Source of the DNA: a virus
Strand: one strand, 5' to 3'
Virus record (IMG/VR): IMGVR_UViG_3300032238_001058
Location: 1-64,000 of that record
Length of the DNA: 64,000 bases
The notes beneath the pieces were generated by a model. That model was not told the DNA's origin, made no database searches, and saw only the letters and a program-made list of their open reading frames with translations. Of this stretch, positions 13,586 to 22,922 are shown piece by piece; within the stretch, counting starts at the first letter, position 1, and each line of letters starts with the position of its first letter. Position numbers and translations under genes: made by a program.

Positions 13586-13601
13586 GATACGAATTCGTAT
13601 C
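13586..13601. promoter_or_regulatory. Perfect 16-bp palindrome, operator-like
   Basis: GATACGAATTCGTATC in the gene-free gap 13461-13678, between the terminator at 13646-13666 and the 13233-13460 gene. Position fits a dimeric repressor site over that gene's promoter. Confidence 0.5.
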
Positions 13602-13645
13602 AATAGGCATAAATACCTAGTGGAAAACGGTAGTGAGGGCTACAT

Positions 13646-13666
13646 AAACCCCTGGTTGCCCAGGGG
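13646..13666 (-). terminator. Rho-independent terminator
   Basis: Minus-strand stem CCCCTGG/CCAGGGG with a GCAA tetraloop, followed by TTTAT; 13 nt after the stop of 13679-13972. Confidence 0.65.
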
Positions 13667-13678
13667 AAGAGGTAACCG

Positions 13679-13972
13679 TCAACCAATGCAGGTTGCTTGT
13701 ATCACAAAGGTATGATCAGGCTTACGTGTGATCATTACTCGCCACTCTCGTGGCTTAATGTAATCACACTTGACGCCATACTCAGACTGGATCATCTCCA
13801 GCTCATGGCAACGTAGATGGTTAAGAAGAGTTTGCATCAAGTGCTTCGGTGTTGTACCGCTGGCGCGAAACACTCCAGCTTTCATGTTTACCTTCTTACC
13901 CGCAAATAACGCGTAGCTTGCTTCCTCAATACGGTAATCAAGCTCACGCTCGCTGATTGTTGTTGTTGTCAT
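13679..13972 (-). CDS. Hypothetical protein
   Basis: 97 aa, MTTTTISERELDYRIEEASY; contains AGVFRASGTTPKHLMQTLLN and a beta-rich WRVMITRKPDHTFVIQ. Unknown. Upstream (about 14020) is TATATAAGAG, a good minus-strand -10 candidate. Confidence 0.65.
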   Translation of the reverse strand: MTTTTISERELDYRIEEASYALFAGKKVNMKAGVFRASGTTPKHLMQTLLNHLRCHELEMIQSEYGVKCDYIKPREWRVMITRKPDHTFVIQATCIG

Positions 13973-13993
13973 TGAATTGAATGCGATGGTAAC

Positions 13994-14014
13994 CTGCGTT
14001 CTACGGATGCGCAG
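13994..14014 (-). promoter_or_regulatory. Leader stem-loop before the gene at 13679-13972
   Basis: CTGCG / CGCAG, 5 bp, leader 21 nt; covaries with 9720-9740. The rest of the gap to 14200 holds poly-T tracts and no ORF. Confidence 0.45.
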
Positions 14015-14205
14015 CCCCCGATACTCTTATATACCCATCACGCATTCTTTTTTTCTATACGTATCTCGTTACGCACGGGTTGCTGGAGAAGCGTCAGTAA
14101 ATTTTTTCTCCTTTTTTGGTCCATATAGGGCCGACCTTTTGGTATAACAGTGTACTTAACACAAATTAGTGTGGTCTAATCAGTGTTCTTGCCCAAAAAA
14201 ACAGA

Positions 14206-14233
14206 CAAAAATGCCGGGGTTTGCGGCCCCGGC
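14206..14233 (-). terminator. Rho-independent terminator
   Basis: Perfect 7-bp GCCGGGG/CCCCGGC stem with a 7-nt loop, then ATTTTT on the minus strand; ends the 14265-14468 transcript. Confidence 0.8.
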
Positions 14234-14264
14234 TGTGTATTAAACTAAACTTCTGTTTTTCTTC

Positions 14265-14468
14265 TTAACTGTTCCTAACTTTTTTGGCGGCTTTAGCTGC
14301 TTTGCGGTAGGTTCCAGTATCTGGACTTTGTCTTACAAGTTCTTTTCGTGCTCCAGAGACAAATGCATGTACATCCAAAGAGTCTGCACCACTGGCAGCC
14401 AGGTTATTTGCTTCTTTTTGAATTGTATCTAACGCAACAATGCGCTCGGCTTTGTTCTCGGGGTTCAT
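14265..14468 (-). CDS. Small basic hypothetical protein
   Basis: 67 aa, helical, Ala/Lys-rich C-terminus (YRKAAKAAKKVRNS), possibly nucleic-acid binding. It diverges from the 14582 gene; the 113-nt gap must carry promoters in both directions. Confidence 0.6.
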   Translation of the reverse strand: MNPENKAERIVALDTIQKEANNLAASGADSLDVHAFVSGARKELVRQSPDTGTYRKAAKAAKKVRNS

Positions 14469-14581
14469 CTTGGTACTTACAACCCTTGTTCCGTTGTATT
14501 AATCTTAGTTTACCTTATCTTTTCATGTTTTTATGACGTAAAATACCAATATCAGGTAAACGATAGACGGTAGTTAAACCC

Positions 14582-17575
14582 ATGGCGCTGGCACCTGCAG
14601 ATTTTGCCGCATACAGTCGGGCTACTGGCGCCCCATACCCCGAAGATTCCGAAGAAATGGCGCAAATGGCTCCTGCTGTAGCCGAATTTCGCCGTAATCA
14701 ACTCAAAGCTCCACGTCAGGAGTCAAATCCCCTTGCTGCCCTTGGTGCTGCTGCCCTTGGTGCTGGTGCATTAGCTGGTGCGTTCTTTGGTGCTCGTCAT
14801 TTACTCAAGGCTCCACAAGAAGTTAGGCAGGCGGGCCGTAAATTAACTGATTTACCCAGTGCTGAAGCAGCTCTTAACACTGCTGCACGCTACAAACCAG
14901 CAGATGCCACGCCACCCCCCTCAAAACCTGCAATTCCCCAGGCAACGGTTGATCTTGCAGAATTACAAAAACCTAAAGAACCAGCAACTTTATTAGGATT
15001 TTTGCAAGATGTGCAAGAGCAAGAAAATTTCCGTGGTATTCCACGTCCTGCAACTCAGTATCGCCCTGGTAGTATTGCAGACCGTGTTACAAAAGAGCAA
15101 CAACAACGTGTTCAATCTGAAGTAGATGGTAATAATCCTGAAACTCAAACATACGTTTCAAAACTCAATGAACGTCGTCAAGTACGTGCAGCTCAAGCAC
15201 AAGAACTTGCGGATAAAGTTAAAAATGCTTTAATTTCTGGCGGCGAACAACAAGCATATGATTTATCAACTCCACAAATAGATGCAGTGGGTTCAACTGC
15301 AGCTTCTGCTTTTGCCGAGGCTAAAGAACGTGAGCAGCAACGTAAACCAGCACCAGTCACTAAAAGCTGGCAAGACAAATTATTTGATGAACGAGGCATG
15401 CTTCGTTCAGATGTAATTGCAATGCACCTTGGAGATGAAAATGTAATTCCCAAAAACATTGCTGAAGAATTAATTGCCAGCGCTGAGGTTGACCGCCGTG
15501 GAAACATATTAGGTTTTACTAACTCTCCTGCAATTTTCCAAGCAACTAAACATGTTCGCGAAAATCTGCTTGCCCATGATTATCAAAACTCTATTAAAAA
15601 CTATCTAGCAGGTGAAGAACCTGGAGACCTGCAAGCTGCACAGAGTCGTGGGTACGGTTGGTCTGCAAAAAGCACAGCTCCCACTGATGTAATTACAGTT
15701 CAAACAAATGAAGGGGAAACTCCAAAAATTTCAGTAGCACGTCGTTCTTCTGCTAAATATGATATCAGTGATTTAGAGCCTTTATTTTTAGATCCAGAAA
15801 CAAAAACTTTAGTACGTAAAGCTGACATTGGTTCAAGTGGAACACCAGATGCTGAATCTGGTACTGGTATTGGAGAAGAAATTGGACAAGCTGTTGCTTT
15901 TGTTCCAAGGGAAGAATTAAGTTCTTTTGTATCTACACCTGGTGTTTCTGGTTCTGGCACTGAGCAGTATAAAAATCAAGGCGCAGGATATGCCATTGGG
16001 GGTGTAAAAGAATTTGGTGGTTCTAGTGGCGCTGGCTACAAAGCACAAGATCCTTCGCTTCCCGTACTTTCTGTAGATGAACATATTTCCAATAAAAATA
16101 TTGGAGTAAGTTCTAATGGAAACTTATACGCAAAAGTAAAACCTATTGCATTAACTGGTGATCCGCGTTTATCCAAACGTCTTAATCAAGATTACGGAAA
16201 TACTTTCTATCGGCACCCAGTTACCAATAAACCCTGGAACTCAGCAGAAGAAGCTGCTGCATTTATTAACCAAGTTCACGAGCAATTCAATGAAAATCAA
16301 CTGGCTAAAATTCAATCTCAAATGGAAACCAAAGAGCTATACCGTGGTCCCATGGAAGCCGCATTAGTCGGCCGTGATCCTGAAGGCAGGCAAAGGAAAA
16401 CCTGGTTAGATCCATATCAAAAACTTTCAGATATTGGGGAAGCAACTTTGTCTTCACAAATTCAAAGTATGTTGCTGCAAAAAGGTGTTATACAAGAAGC
16501 ACAAACAGAAGAAGGTGGTAAATACTTAAGGCAAACCCGTTATTCAGTGCCGGATGTTATTGATGGGAACGAGACCAAAGCCTGGGTACTTGGCCCTGAA
16601 CACAGTGGTGTTTTTCCTACAACAACAGATCAAGGAAAACGGAATCACTATGAATATTTACAAGCAGTTCAGAAGGCATACCAAGAAATCACAGGTAATG
16701 CATTGGCTGATATTGACGTTGCATTGACGCTTCGCCAACAAAAAGTAGGCCCATACCTTGGCGGTCCCAATAGCAATCCTTACCTAAACAAAGCTTTAAC
16801 TGTTGCCAACACTTTGACTCAAGTTGCTGAACCAACTAGACAACGCGCCCTGGAGCCAGGCTCTAACGAAGGTTTAGGCGAGCGATATGGTTTAGGTGCA
16901 ACTGTTTCCGCACGTCCGTCACGTACAATCCCCAGCAGGCAAAAAACTGTTCCGTTAGTTTCTGCGTCTTTTGAACCTGTTTATGAGTGGAATGAAGAAA
17001 AAGGAATGATGGAGTACCTTGGTGAGCAAGCCAAATACTCAACAACAACAAAAGAACTTCACCCCAGTGAGATCGGTGGTAAACGCCTTGCCGCTGCCCT
17101 TGTTGATTACCGTGAACGCTCTGGTCGTCCAATGCGCCGTACTGATTTCCTTCAGTTTGCATCATCTATTGCACAACAGGAAGGAGCGGATATTAATGAT
17201 GTAATTAAACAAGCATCTGCTTTCTCCCGTGGAGCAGGACAACAAGCTGTTATTGGTAGGACAATGCAACAAGGTAGGCGCGGATTGTCTGCCATGGATC
17301 GCCTGTCTCCTGCAGAAGAAGTTGCACAAACAGTAGCCGAATATGATTTTGGTGAAACCATTGGATCTGATATTGAGGAATTAACACAAAGGTCTCAGAT
17401 GCCTCGCCCCTTTGATAAAGAATTAGCAGCACGCCAAAGCCAACGTGCTAAAGTAGAGCCAATGGGATCAACGGAAACGTTTGGAGTTAATGAACAGATG
17501 CTTTCTGGCTTGATGGGTAAATTAAGAGCGCAAGCTGATCGCCGTGCAGGCAAACATCGCAATCGTTACTCATGA
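14582..17575 (+). CDS. Large putative virion/ejection protein
   Basis: 997 aa, opening the plus-strand block. Residues ~48-75 form an Ala/Gly-rich hydrophobic segment (ALGAAALGAGALAGAFFGA) followed by basic residues, as in membrane-active ejection proteins. The rest is polar, Gln/Glu-rich, with no recognised enzyme motif. Size, position and the chain of coupled small genes after it suggest an internal virion protein; this is inference. Confidence 0.65.
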   Translation: MALAPADFAAYSRATGAPYPEDSEEMAQMAPAVAEFRRNQLKAPRQESNPLAALGAAALGAGALAGAFFGARHLLKAPQEVRQAGRKLTDLPSAEAALNTAARYKPADATPPPSKPAIPQATVDLAELQKPKEPATLLGFLQDVQEQENFRGIPRPATQYRPGSIADRVTKEQQQRVQSEVDGNNPETQTYVSKLNERRQVRAAQAQELADKVKNALISGGEQQAYDLSTPQIDAVGSTAASAFAEAKEREQQRKPAPVTKSWQDKLFDERGMLRSDVIAMHLGDENVIPKNIAEELIASAEVDRRGNILGFTNSPAIFQATKHVRENLLAHDYQNSIKNYLAGEEPGDLQAAQSRGYGWSAKSTAPTDVITVQTNEGETPKISVARRSSAKYDISDLEPLFLDPETKTLVRKADIGSSGTPDAESGTGIGEEIGQAVAFVPREELSSFVSTPGVSGSGTEQYKNQGAGYAIGGVKEFGGSSGAGYKAQDPSLPVLSVDEHISNKNIGVSSNGNLYAKVKPIALTGDPRLSKRLNQDYGNTFYRHPVTNKPWNSAEEAAAFINQVHEQFNENQLAKIQSQMETKELYRGPMEAALVGRDPEGRQRKTWLDPYQKLSDIGEATLSSQIQSMLLQKGVIQEAQTEEGGKYLRQTRYSVPDVIDGNETKAWVLGPEHSGVFPTTTDQGKRNHYEYLQAVQKAYQEITGNALADIDVALTLRQQKVGPYLGGPNSNPYLNKALTVANTLTQVAEPTRQRALEPGSNEGLGERYGLGATVSARPSRTIPSRQKTVPLVSASFEPVYEWNEEKGMMEYLGEQAKYSTTTKELHPSEIGGKRLAAALVDYRERSGRPMRRTDFLQFASSIAQQEGADINDVIKQASAFSRGAGQQAVIGRTMQQGRRGLSAMDRLSPAEEVAQTVAEYDFGETIGSDIEELTQRSQMPRPFDKELAARQSQRAKVEPMGSTETFGVNEQMLSGLMGKLRAQADRRAGKHRNRYS

Positions 17576-17787
17576 CTAAAGAAAAAAAGAAAGACAAAGA
17601 ATGGATTCAAGGTGCCGACATCAAAGAAGGTGCCTTTACTGCCAAAGCCAAACGCAAAGGTATTACCTCTGCTCAGCTTCAAGAAAACGTACTGTCTGAC
17701 CCAGATAAGTACGATGAAAAAACAGTTAAGCAGGCAAGGCTTCGCCAAACCTTGGTAGGATTAAAACAAAAGAAGAATAAAAAGTAA
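17572..17787 (+). CDS. Small very basic protein
   Basis: 71 aa with lysine runs at both ends (TKEKKKDKEW, LKQKKNKK). ATGA overlap with the 997-aa gene and TAATG overlap with the next, so it is translationally coupled on both sides. May bind packaged DNA; no family recognised. Confidence 0.7.
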   Translation: MTKEKKKDKEWIQGADIKEGAFTAKAKRKGITSAQLQENVLSDPDKYDEKTVKQARLRQTLVGLKQKKNKK

Positions 17788-18383
17788 TGGCTAAAGATCA
17801 TCGGCTGGCGTTAGACCGTTACATTAATTACGCTCAAGATCCGTTTATTAAACAACGTAAGCTTAATTTTGACGATTCATTTCTATCTAAAGCGTCCAGC
17901 GGAACAGCTCCCTGGACCCCCAGTAGATTTGATGAGTCTGATTTGTTGCGGCGTATTCAAACACGTAAGTTACAACTCAACCCAACGCTTAACTTTGTTG
18001 GAGACACACCTGAAGAATATGAGGTGTTTGCCCATATTGGTAGGTTTACCCGCAAAGAAGGATATGATTTTTCAGAGGGCCGTGCTAAAACTGCTTTGCG
18101 TCCCGAAGACCAACCTGGATTCTCTCCTATATGGGTAGAAGCTTACCGCATTAGTCCTACCGTTAAACCGGAAAAACGTGCGTCTAACCCAATGCCTCGC
18201 ATGAGCAACCCTGATCCCAAGGGTTACATGATGGCAGCAGCAGAAAAACGTGCAGAGAACGAAGTGAAAGGTAGCAAGTCGGTTGCACAGCTCTTGAGTT
18301 CTTCTAAAGAACCACCTAAAGAATTGACCAAAAAATCTACTGATAAAAAAGGAGAAGTTATTGAAGATCCAGAAATCGCCTAG
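17787..18383 (+). CDS. Hypothetical, probably structural
   Basis: 198 aa. First ~125 residues look folded (YNYAQDPF-like aromatic stretches, IGRFTRKEGYDFSEG); the last 60 are Lys/Glu/Pro-rich and disordered. Coupled to the basic protein before it. TATAAT at 18387, just after its stop, marks a promoter for the next gene. Confidence 0.7.
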   Translation: MAKDHRLALDRYINYAQDPFIKQRKLNFDDSFLSKASSGTAPWTPSRFDESDLLRRIQTRKLQLNPTLNFVGDTPEEYEVFAHIGRFTRKEGYDFSEGRAKTALRPEDQPGFSPIWVEAYRISPTVKPEKRASNPMPRMSNPDPKGYMMAAAEKRAENEVKGSKSVAQLLSSSKEPPKELTKKSTDKKGEVIEDPEIA

Positions 18384-18412
18384 GTTTATAATGAAAACAA
18401 AAGGATAGATAA

Positions 18413-18952
18413 GTGTCATTCCAGCGGCTGTTAAATTTTGTTGGACGTAACGCAAAAGATGTCGTTAAGTCTGTGCTACCTGGTGCCACTCTTTCTGCTG
18501 GTTTTGGTTTGCTTGAAAGCCCACAGGCTGCAGCAGCGTACGGACTTAGTGATATTGCGTTATCTGTACCAACCACGCTTGCCGCACGTGGCCTTGGCTC
18601 CAGGATCACTAAACCAGTTCTTGGTGTCAAACCAGAACATCTTAGAACTGGCATAGAACATGCTGCAAATATTGGATCCCAACTTGGATCCACCATGGTA
18701 GCAGGTAATTTACTTTATGGTGGACAACAAGCAACATCTCCAATGATGTTACAAGAGCAGCAAACAATGCAACGAGCTGCTATTAATAATCTTCAAGAAC
18801 AACTGGTTTCCCCTGGTACTCAATTTCAAATGACAGGGTTGCCTTCACCAGAGCATTTTCAACAGTTGCTTAATCAAAAAAATAATTGGGCCCAGGATTT
18901 ACCAATTGAGGACCAACTATTACTTCAACAGGTACAGAGGCCAATCGGATGA
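18413..18952 (+). CDS. Gly/Ala-rich putative virion protein
   Basis: 179 aa from a GTG start with AGGATAG upstream. Residues 15-55 and 75-105 alternate small residues (GATLSAGFGLLESPQAAAAY), suggestive of membrane-interacting helices. Overlaps the next gene by 4 nt. Confidence 0.65.
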   Translation: MSFQRLLNFVGRNAKDVVKSVLPGATLSAGFGLLESPQAAAAYGLSDIALSVPTTLAARGLGSRITKPVLGVKPEHLRTGIEHAANIGSQLGSTMVAGNLLYGGQQATSPMMLQEQQTMQRAAINNLQEQLVSPGTQFQMTGLPSPEHFQQLLNQKNNWAQDLPIEDQLLLQQVQRPIG

Positions 18953-19830
18953 ATAAACTACAGCAAGGTTATCAAACAGCCGAAAGGCTGATGAAAGAAC
19001 CAGACAGTTACAACCTGTCTATTGGCTCACCAACTTTTAAAAAACGTTTAGCTTTAGAAAAAATTACATTTAGACAAGCACCTCAAGAATTTATTGGTGC
19101 TTATACAGCGCGTCTACTTGCTGATGTAACGAATGACGGTACTAGAACGCTTTGGTGGCGTTACAATCATCCTGAAGCAATTAAACAACAAACAGCACTA
19201 ACGGCCCTTGGAACAGAAGTCGCAAAAGAATTTGGCCCCATTAAAACAGGCCTTGCTCTTGCGGCAGCACTTGCGCCTTCTGCTGCGTTAACTGGTGCTT
19301 ATGACATCACAAATATCGGGCAACAGTTTAGGCCTGAGGGTTTTGCTCAAAGGTACGCAGAAGAAGGTTCAGAAGACCGTAGAGAATCTACTCAACCAGG
19401 GCTTGAATTATTTGAGCGCATGTTCTTGGGACGTTCTGGTGGCCCATTAAAATACGCAACTGCCAAAGCAGAAATTCCTAGCCTGACTCCAGAGCGTTAT
19501 GGTAACTACATGAGAACGTATTACCAAGACCCTGGTTTACTTGGTGTACTTAAAGCCACACCCGAGAATTTGCAAGGTTACCCAGAAGCACGTCTGCTTG
19601 GCTTCCCAATTACTATCCCGTCAACTACTGCAGCATTAGGTGGTATTGCAGGCATGGCAGCTGGCGCTCGCATTGGTGGGCCTAAGGGTCGCGCAAGGAG
19701 AACGGTAGCTACTGCACTTGCAGGATCTCTCAGTGGGGCATTGACCGGAAATGTTATTAACGAAGTAATTGCTACTGCTAATCGTCCAAAATTACCGACG
19801 ATCGGAGAATACACGCAAGACATGCAATGA
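18949..19830 (+). CDS. Putative virion protein with C-terminal glycine-rich membrane segment
   Basis: 293 aa. A hydrophobic stretch near residue 105 (LALAAALAPSAALTGAY) and a C-terminal one with GGIAGMAAGARIGG and SLSGALTGNVI resemble glycine-zipper segments. No named domain. Followed by TAGAAT at 19831. Confidence 0.65.
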   Translation: MNKLQQGYQTAERLMKEPDSYNLSIGSPTFKKRLALEKITFRQAPQEFIGAYTARLLADVTNDGTRTLWWRYNHPEAIKQQTALTALGTEVAKEFGPIKTGLALAAALAPSAALTGAYDITNIGQQFRPEGFAQRYAEEGSEDRRESTQPGLELFERMFLGRSGGPLKYATAKAEIPSLTPERYGNYMRTYYQDPGLLGVLKATPENLQGYPEARLLGFPITIPSTTAALGGIAGMAAGARIGGPKGRARRTVATALAGSLSGALTGNVINEVIATANRPKLPTIGEYTQDMQ

Positions 19831-19860
19831 TAGAATTTATAAAAAGGCAACGTTAGTGAA

Positions 19861-20802
19861 GTGAATTATTATTCTGGTTACGGAGTTACTCCAGGAAATG
19901 TTCAGCTCGGTGTTCAAGCCCCCGCAAGCCAATTAACGCCAGAGCAAATAGCTGAAATCAATCGAATTAGAGGCCTTGGTGGCCAACAAAATTTTACTAG
20001 CAACCTGAATATTGGCGGGCCAACAGCTCCTGCGGCGCCAACTTTAGGACAACAAGCTAGTGAAACCTGGGAAAAAGCTAAACAAGGAACAAAAGATGTT
20101 TACCAAAAAAGTAAGCAAGGCGCAAAAAATTTCTTAGCTAATTATCCGCAAGCAGCGGGATATGGCCGTGCAGGCCTTGCTATTGCCGGGGCCCTTCCAG
20201 CAGCTGCTACTGCATTCTCAGAGATTGAAGCTGGCCGTCCTGTAGGAGCACTTGGTGCTCTTGCTCCAGCTGGTTTATCTGCTGCGGGTGCTGCATTACT
20301 TGGCAAAGGTCCCATTGGCACTGCAGTCGGTGTCGGCCTCATGGGACTTGGCGCAATTCTCCCTGGCGCTGCTGCGTCAGGTGCTGAGTCTGTTCGTCAA
20401 AAAGTAACAGGCGATCCCACTAAAGGTAAAGAGGGTGAGTTCAGCACCCAAATGGCAATCAATAAGCAGCTTGCTGAACTTGGTGCAACGCAATACCGCA
20501 ATAACATGGGTGTTTACACCAGTGCAATGCGTGACCTGAGTCGTGATGCTTCCAATCAAGCATATCTTGATTTACAACGGAATCTCCCATTACTCAACCA
20601 GGCAAAAAATGCCGACCTAACCCGTCAGCAAGCATTGCTTAACACTCAAAGCCAGGCTTACATGCAGCAAGGTGTTGTTGCAACTGCTGGTGCCCTGGCA
20701 CAAGGTCAACAAGCTGGTAGTTTTAACCTGGCACAGAGTTATTTGCAGAACAATCCATATGCCAACTCTGTGATGCAGGCTCCTCAAATTCGTTTTGGTT
20801 GA
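19861..20802 (+). CDS. Gly/Ala-rich putative ejection protein
   Basis: 313 aa from GTG. A long hydrophobic core (residues ~105-180, including GLMGLGAILPGAAASG) lies between a polar N-terminus and a Gln/Asn-rich helical C-terminus with repeats of QQ/LNQA. Consistent with an internal pore-forming virion protein; inference only. Confidence 0.65.
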   Translation: MNYYSGYGVTPGNVQLGVQAPASQLTPEQIAEINRIRGLGGQQNFTSNLNIGGPTAPAAPTLGQQASETWEKAKQGTKDVYQKSKQGAKNFLANYPQAAGYGRAGLAIAGALPAAATAFSEIEAGRPVGALGALAPAGLSAAGAALLGKGPIGTAVGVGLMGLGAILPGAAASGAESVRQKVTGDPTKGKEGEFSTQMAINKQLAELGATQYRNNMGVYTSAMRDLSRDASNQAYLDLQRNLPLLNQAKNADLTRQQALLNTQSQAYMQQGVVATAGALAQGQQAGSFNLAQSYLQNNPYANSVMQAPQIRFG

Positions 20803-20808
20803 TAGATT

Positions 20809-21243
20809 ATGGCATACACTTGGGGTGACACAAGCCAGCTGGGTGCAATTCAAGGGACTCAAACCATGCCAATTGCTGGTGGATTCATGGATCAATTAGG
20901 TTCTGTATTTAATAGCATCCCTTCCAATTTGCCGGAAGACTACAAAGGTTTAGCGGCATTTGGCGGCATGCAAAATCTTTTTGCACAGCAGAATAATGAG
21001 AGCAATCGTCAATTCATTCGTGAAATGTTTGCTGCTCAAAAAGAAGCTGCAAAAGAAGCAAATGAAATGGGTATTCGCAACCAAGTGATTGGTTCATTCC
21101 TTAAAGATGTACCTGCAGCACTTGGTCGTGCAGCTGGCGCACGCAACGATTATTTACCACAACAAGTTGAAATTGCAGGCCGTTCCATGCAAATGGGGGG
21201 CCCTGGATTTACTCCCAGAAACTACTATGGTTTTGTCGGGTAA
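20809..21243 (+). CDS. Hypothetical structural protein
   Basis: 144 aa; helical middle (REMFAAQKEAAKEANEMGI), ends in aromatic FTPRNYYGFVG. Starts 6 nt after the previous stop. Unknown. Confidence 0.65.
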   Translation: MAYTWGDTSQLGAIQGTQTMPIAGGFMDQLGSVFNSIPSNLPEDYKGLAAFGGMQNLFAQQNNESNRQFIREMFAAQKEAAKEANEMGIRNQVIGSFLKDVPAALGRAAGARNDYLPQQVEIAGRSMQMGGPGFTPRNYYGFVG

Positions 21244-21268
21244 AATAAAAGAAATATAGGTAATAAAT

Positions 21269-21664
21269 ATGATTCCTTTCTCATCAGCAATGTCGATGCC
21301 TCTACTTGCTGGAGGAGGAGGTGGAGCAGCAGGTGGAATGGCAGCCTTTGGTCCCTTAGGATTGGCTGCTGCTGGCCTTCAAGCAGGTGCATCAGTCTTT
21401 GGTGCCACACAAGCCAGAGCGGGTGCTCAAGACGCCATCAGAGCAGCAGAAGAAGGTAAAGCTCGTGATTGGGGCATGAATATGTTCATGCTAGATCGTG
21501 ATAAAGCAAAACAAATGGAAGCCCTTCGTGAAGGGTTGGGTGTTATGCAAAGTCCTTTATTCCAACAGAATAAAGCTCAAGAATATGGAAGAGCTTTTAG
21601 TATGGCCGGTAAATACTTTAATCCATATACTGCGGGCACTGCAATCAGGATGTTTGGCAGTTGA
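21269..21664 (+). CDS. Small Gly/Ala-rich virion-type protein
   Basis: 131 aa; N-terminal GGGGGAAGGMAAFGPLGLAA then AGLQAGASVFGA, an amphipathic glycine-zipper layout, followed by a polar helical half. TAAAAT at 21242 precedes it. Confidence 0.65.
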   Translation: MIPFSSAMSMPLLAGGGGGAAGGMAAFGPLGLAAAGLQAGASVFGATQARAGAQDAIRAAEEGKARDWGMNMFMLDRDKAKQMEALREGLGVMQSPLFQQNKAQEYGRAFSMAGKYFNPYTAGTAIRMFGS

Positions 21665-21704
21665 TGCTTCTGTTGTAAAATTGATATAACGCAAGGTTTT
21701 GAGT

Positions 21705-22274
21705 ATGGGTATTTCATTAGCGGGGGTAGCGCCAAGTCAAGGTGTTGATACTGGTTTAAGTATCTTTGAACAATATCCTGCTGCCTCATCTAGGTTAAAA
21801 AAAGGTGAGATCAAGAGTATTAAAAGGTATGCTCGTACCCTTAGTGAAACCAGCCCCAGTGATGCAGCTTCTTATTTAGCTCAAACTAGAGGTTATACCA
21901 ACTGGCGTCCAGAATCGTTTATTGCTAAACTCGGCTCTCAACCTGTTGATTACAATAAATACAGGGACCTTGGCGCGTCAGCTTTCCAAGATTTCTTGGG
22001 ACGCCAAATGTCTGATGCGGAGTGGAATCAAACTTCTAGCCTGGCAAAAACAAAAGGCATCAAAGATCCTGCTGCATTTGATGCCTTTTTAAGTCAACGA
22101 ATTGCATCGACTCCAGAAGGTCAAGCCAAGATGAAAACAGAAGCTGATATTGCGTGGGAATCACAGTATGGCACCATGCCACGTGATGCGCAGGGTAACT
22201 TGATTCGTGGTCAAGTACATTTTAATCCTGCTGCTGTTCGTAGCATGGCCAACACCATGCTTGGCATAGCTTAA
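21705..22274 (+). CDS. Hypothetical structural protein
   Basis: 189 aa from ATG 21705 (a TTG two codons earlier is less likely). Helical body with FQDFLGRQMSDAEWNQ; no family named. TAAAAT at 21676. Confidence 0.65.
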   Translation: MGISLAGVAPSQGVDTGLSIFEQYPAASSRLKKGEIKSIKRYARTLSETSPSDAASYLAQTRGYTNWRPESFIAKLGSQPVDYNKYRDLGASAFQDFLGRQMSDAEWNQTSSLAKTKGIKDPAAFDAFLSQRIASTPEGQAKMKTEADIAWESQYGTMPRDAQGNLIRGQVHFNPAAVRSMANTMLGIA

Positions 22275-22298
22275 AATAAAACAAAGTAGATAAATAAA

Positions 22299-22922
22299 AT
22301 GGCAACTGCAAAGCAGCTAATTCAAAACGCAGGCAAGAATCTTAGCGCAAGCGAAGTAAAAAGTATTGCTGAAAAAACAGGCCTTACGCCTGCAAGTATT
22401 GTTGCAAGGGCGGAACAGGCTAATGTAAATGTTCGGCCATCTGCCCAAACTTTTGTACAACAAGCTGTTCAAGCGCAGACTGCTGCAGCAGAAACAAGAG
22501 CTACAGCCGCAGCTAATCCTGGTACAACACCAACATTTAGTTACAGCCCGCAGGGCAATATTGCTTCTGTAACTTACACTCCTATTACACCTCCTAGCGG
22601 AGGTGGTGGAGGCGGCGGAGGCGGAGGTGGTGGGGGTACTTCCGATGCTCCAGCAACGCCTGTTACACCAACAACCCCTGCTGCTCCAGCTGCTTCTACA
22701 TCAAGCCTTACTGACGTTAATTCAGCAAATGAACTAACTCGCAGTTTAATTGAAGAGCGAATTAAAAGATTTGAAATAGAAAACAAAATTCCTCAGATTC
22801 AAGCAGAGTCTCAAGGTAAAATTGACCTACAAAAAATCATTAATTCCGGATATAAGCAGATTTCTCAAATTGAACGTGTGCCTAAGATGATGTCCAATAT
22901 TACTACTATGTTTAATTTTTAA
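22299..22922 (+). CDS. Protein with a 13-glycine linker
   Basis: 207 aa. A helical N-terminal half with an LTPASIVARAEQ helix-turn-helix-like segment, then a run of 13 glycines and an Ala/Pro/Thr linker, then a helical C-terminus. Built like two domains on a flexible tether; probably a virion component. TAAAAT at 22272. Confidence 0.65.
   Translation: MATAKQLIQNAGKNLSASEVKSIAEKTGLTPASIVARAEQANVNVRPSAQTFVQQAVQAQTAAAETRATAAANPGTTPTFSYSPQGNIASVTYTPITPPSGGGGGGGGGGGGGTSDAPATPVTPTTPAAPAASTSSLTDVNSANELTRSLIEERIKRFEIENKIPQIQAESQGKIDLQKIINSGYKQISQIERVPKMMSNITTMFNF

Noticed and set aside
22601-22640. Poly-glycine codon tract as a possible assembly error or mobile repeat
   Set aside because: Codons are mixed GGN and the frame is kept on both sides; a genuine linker.
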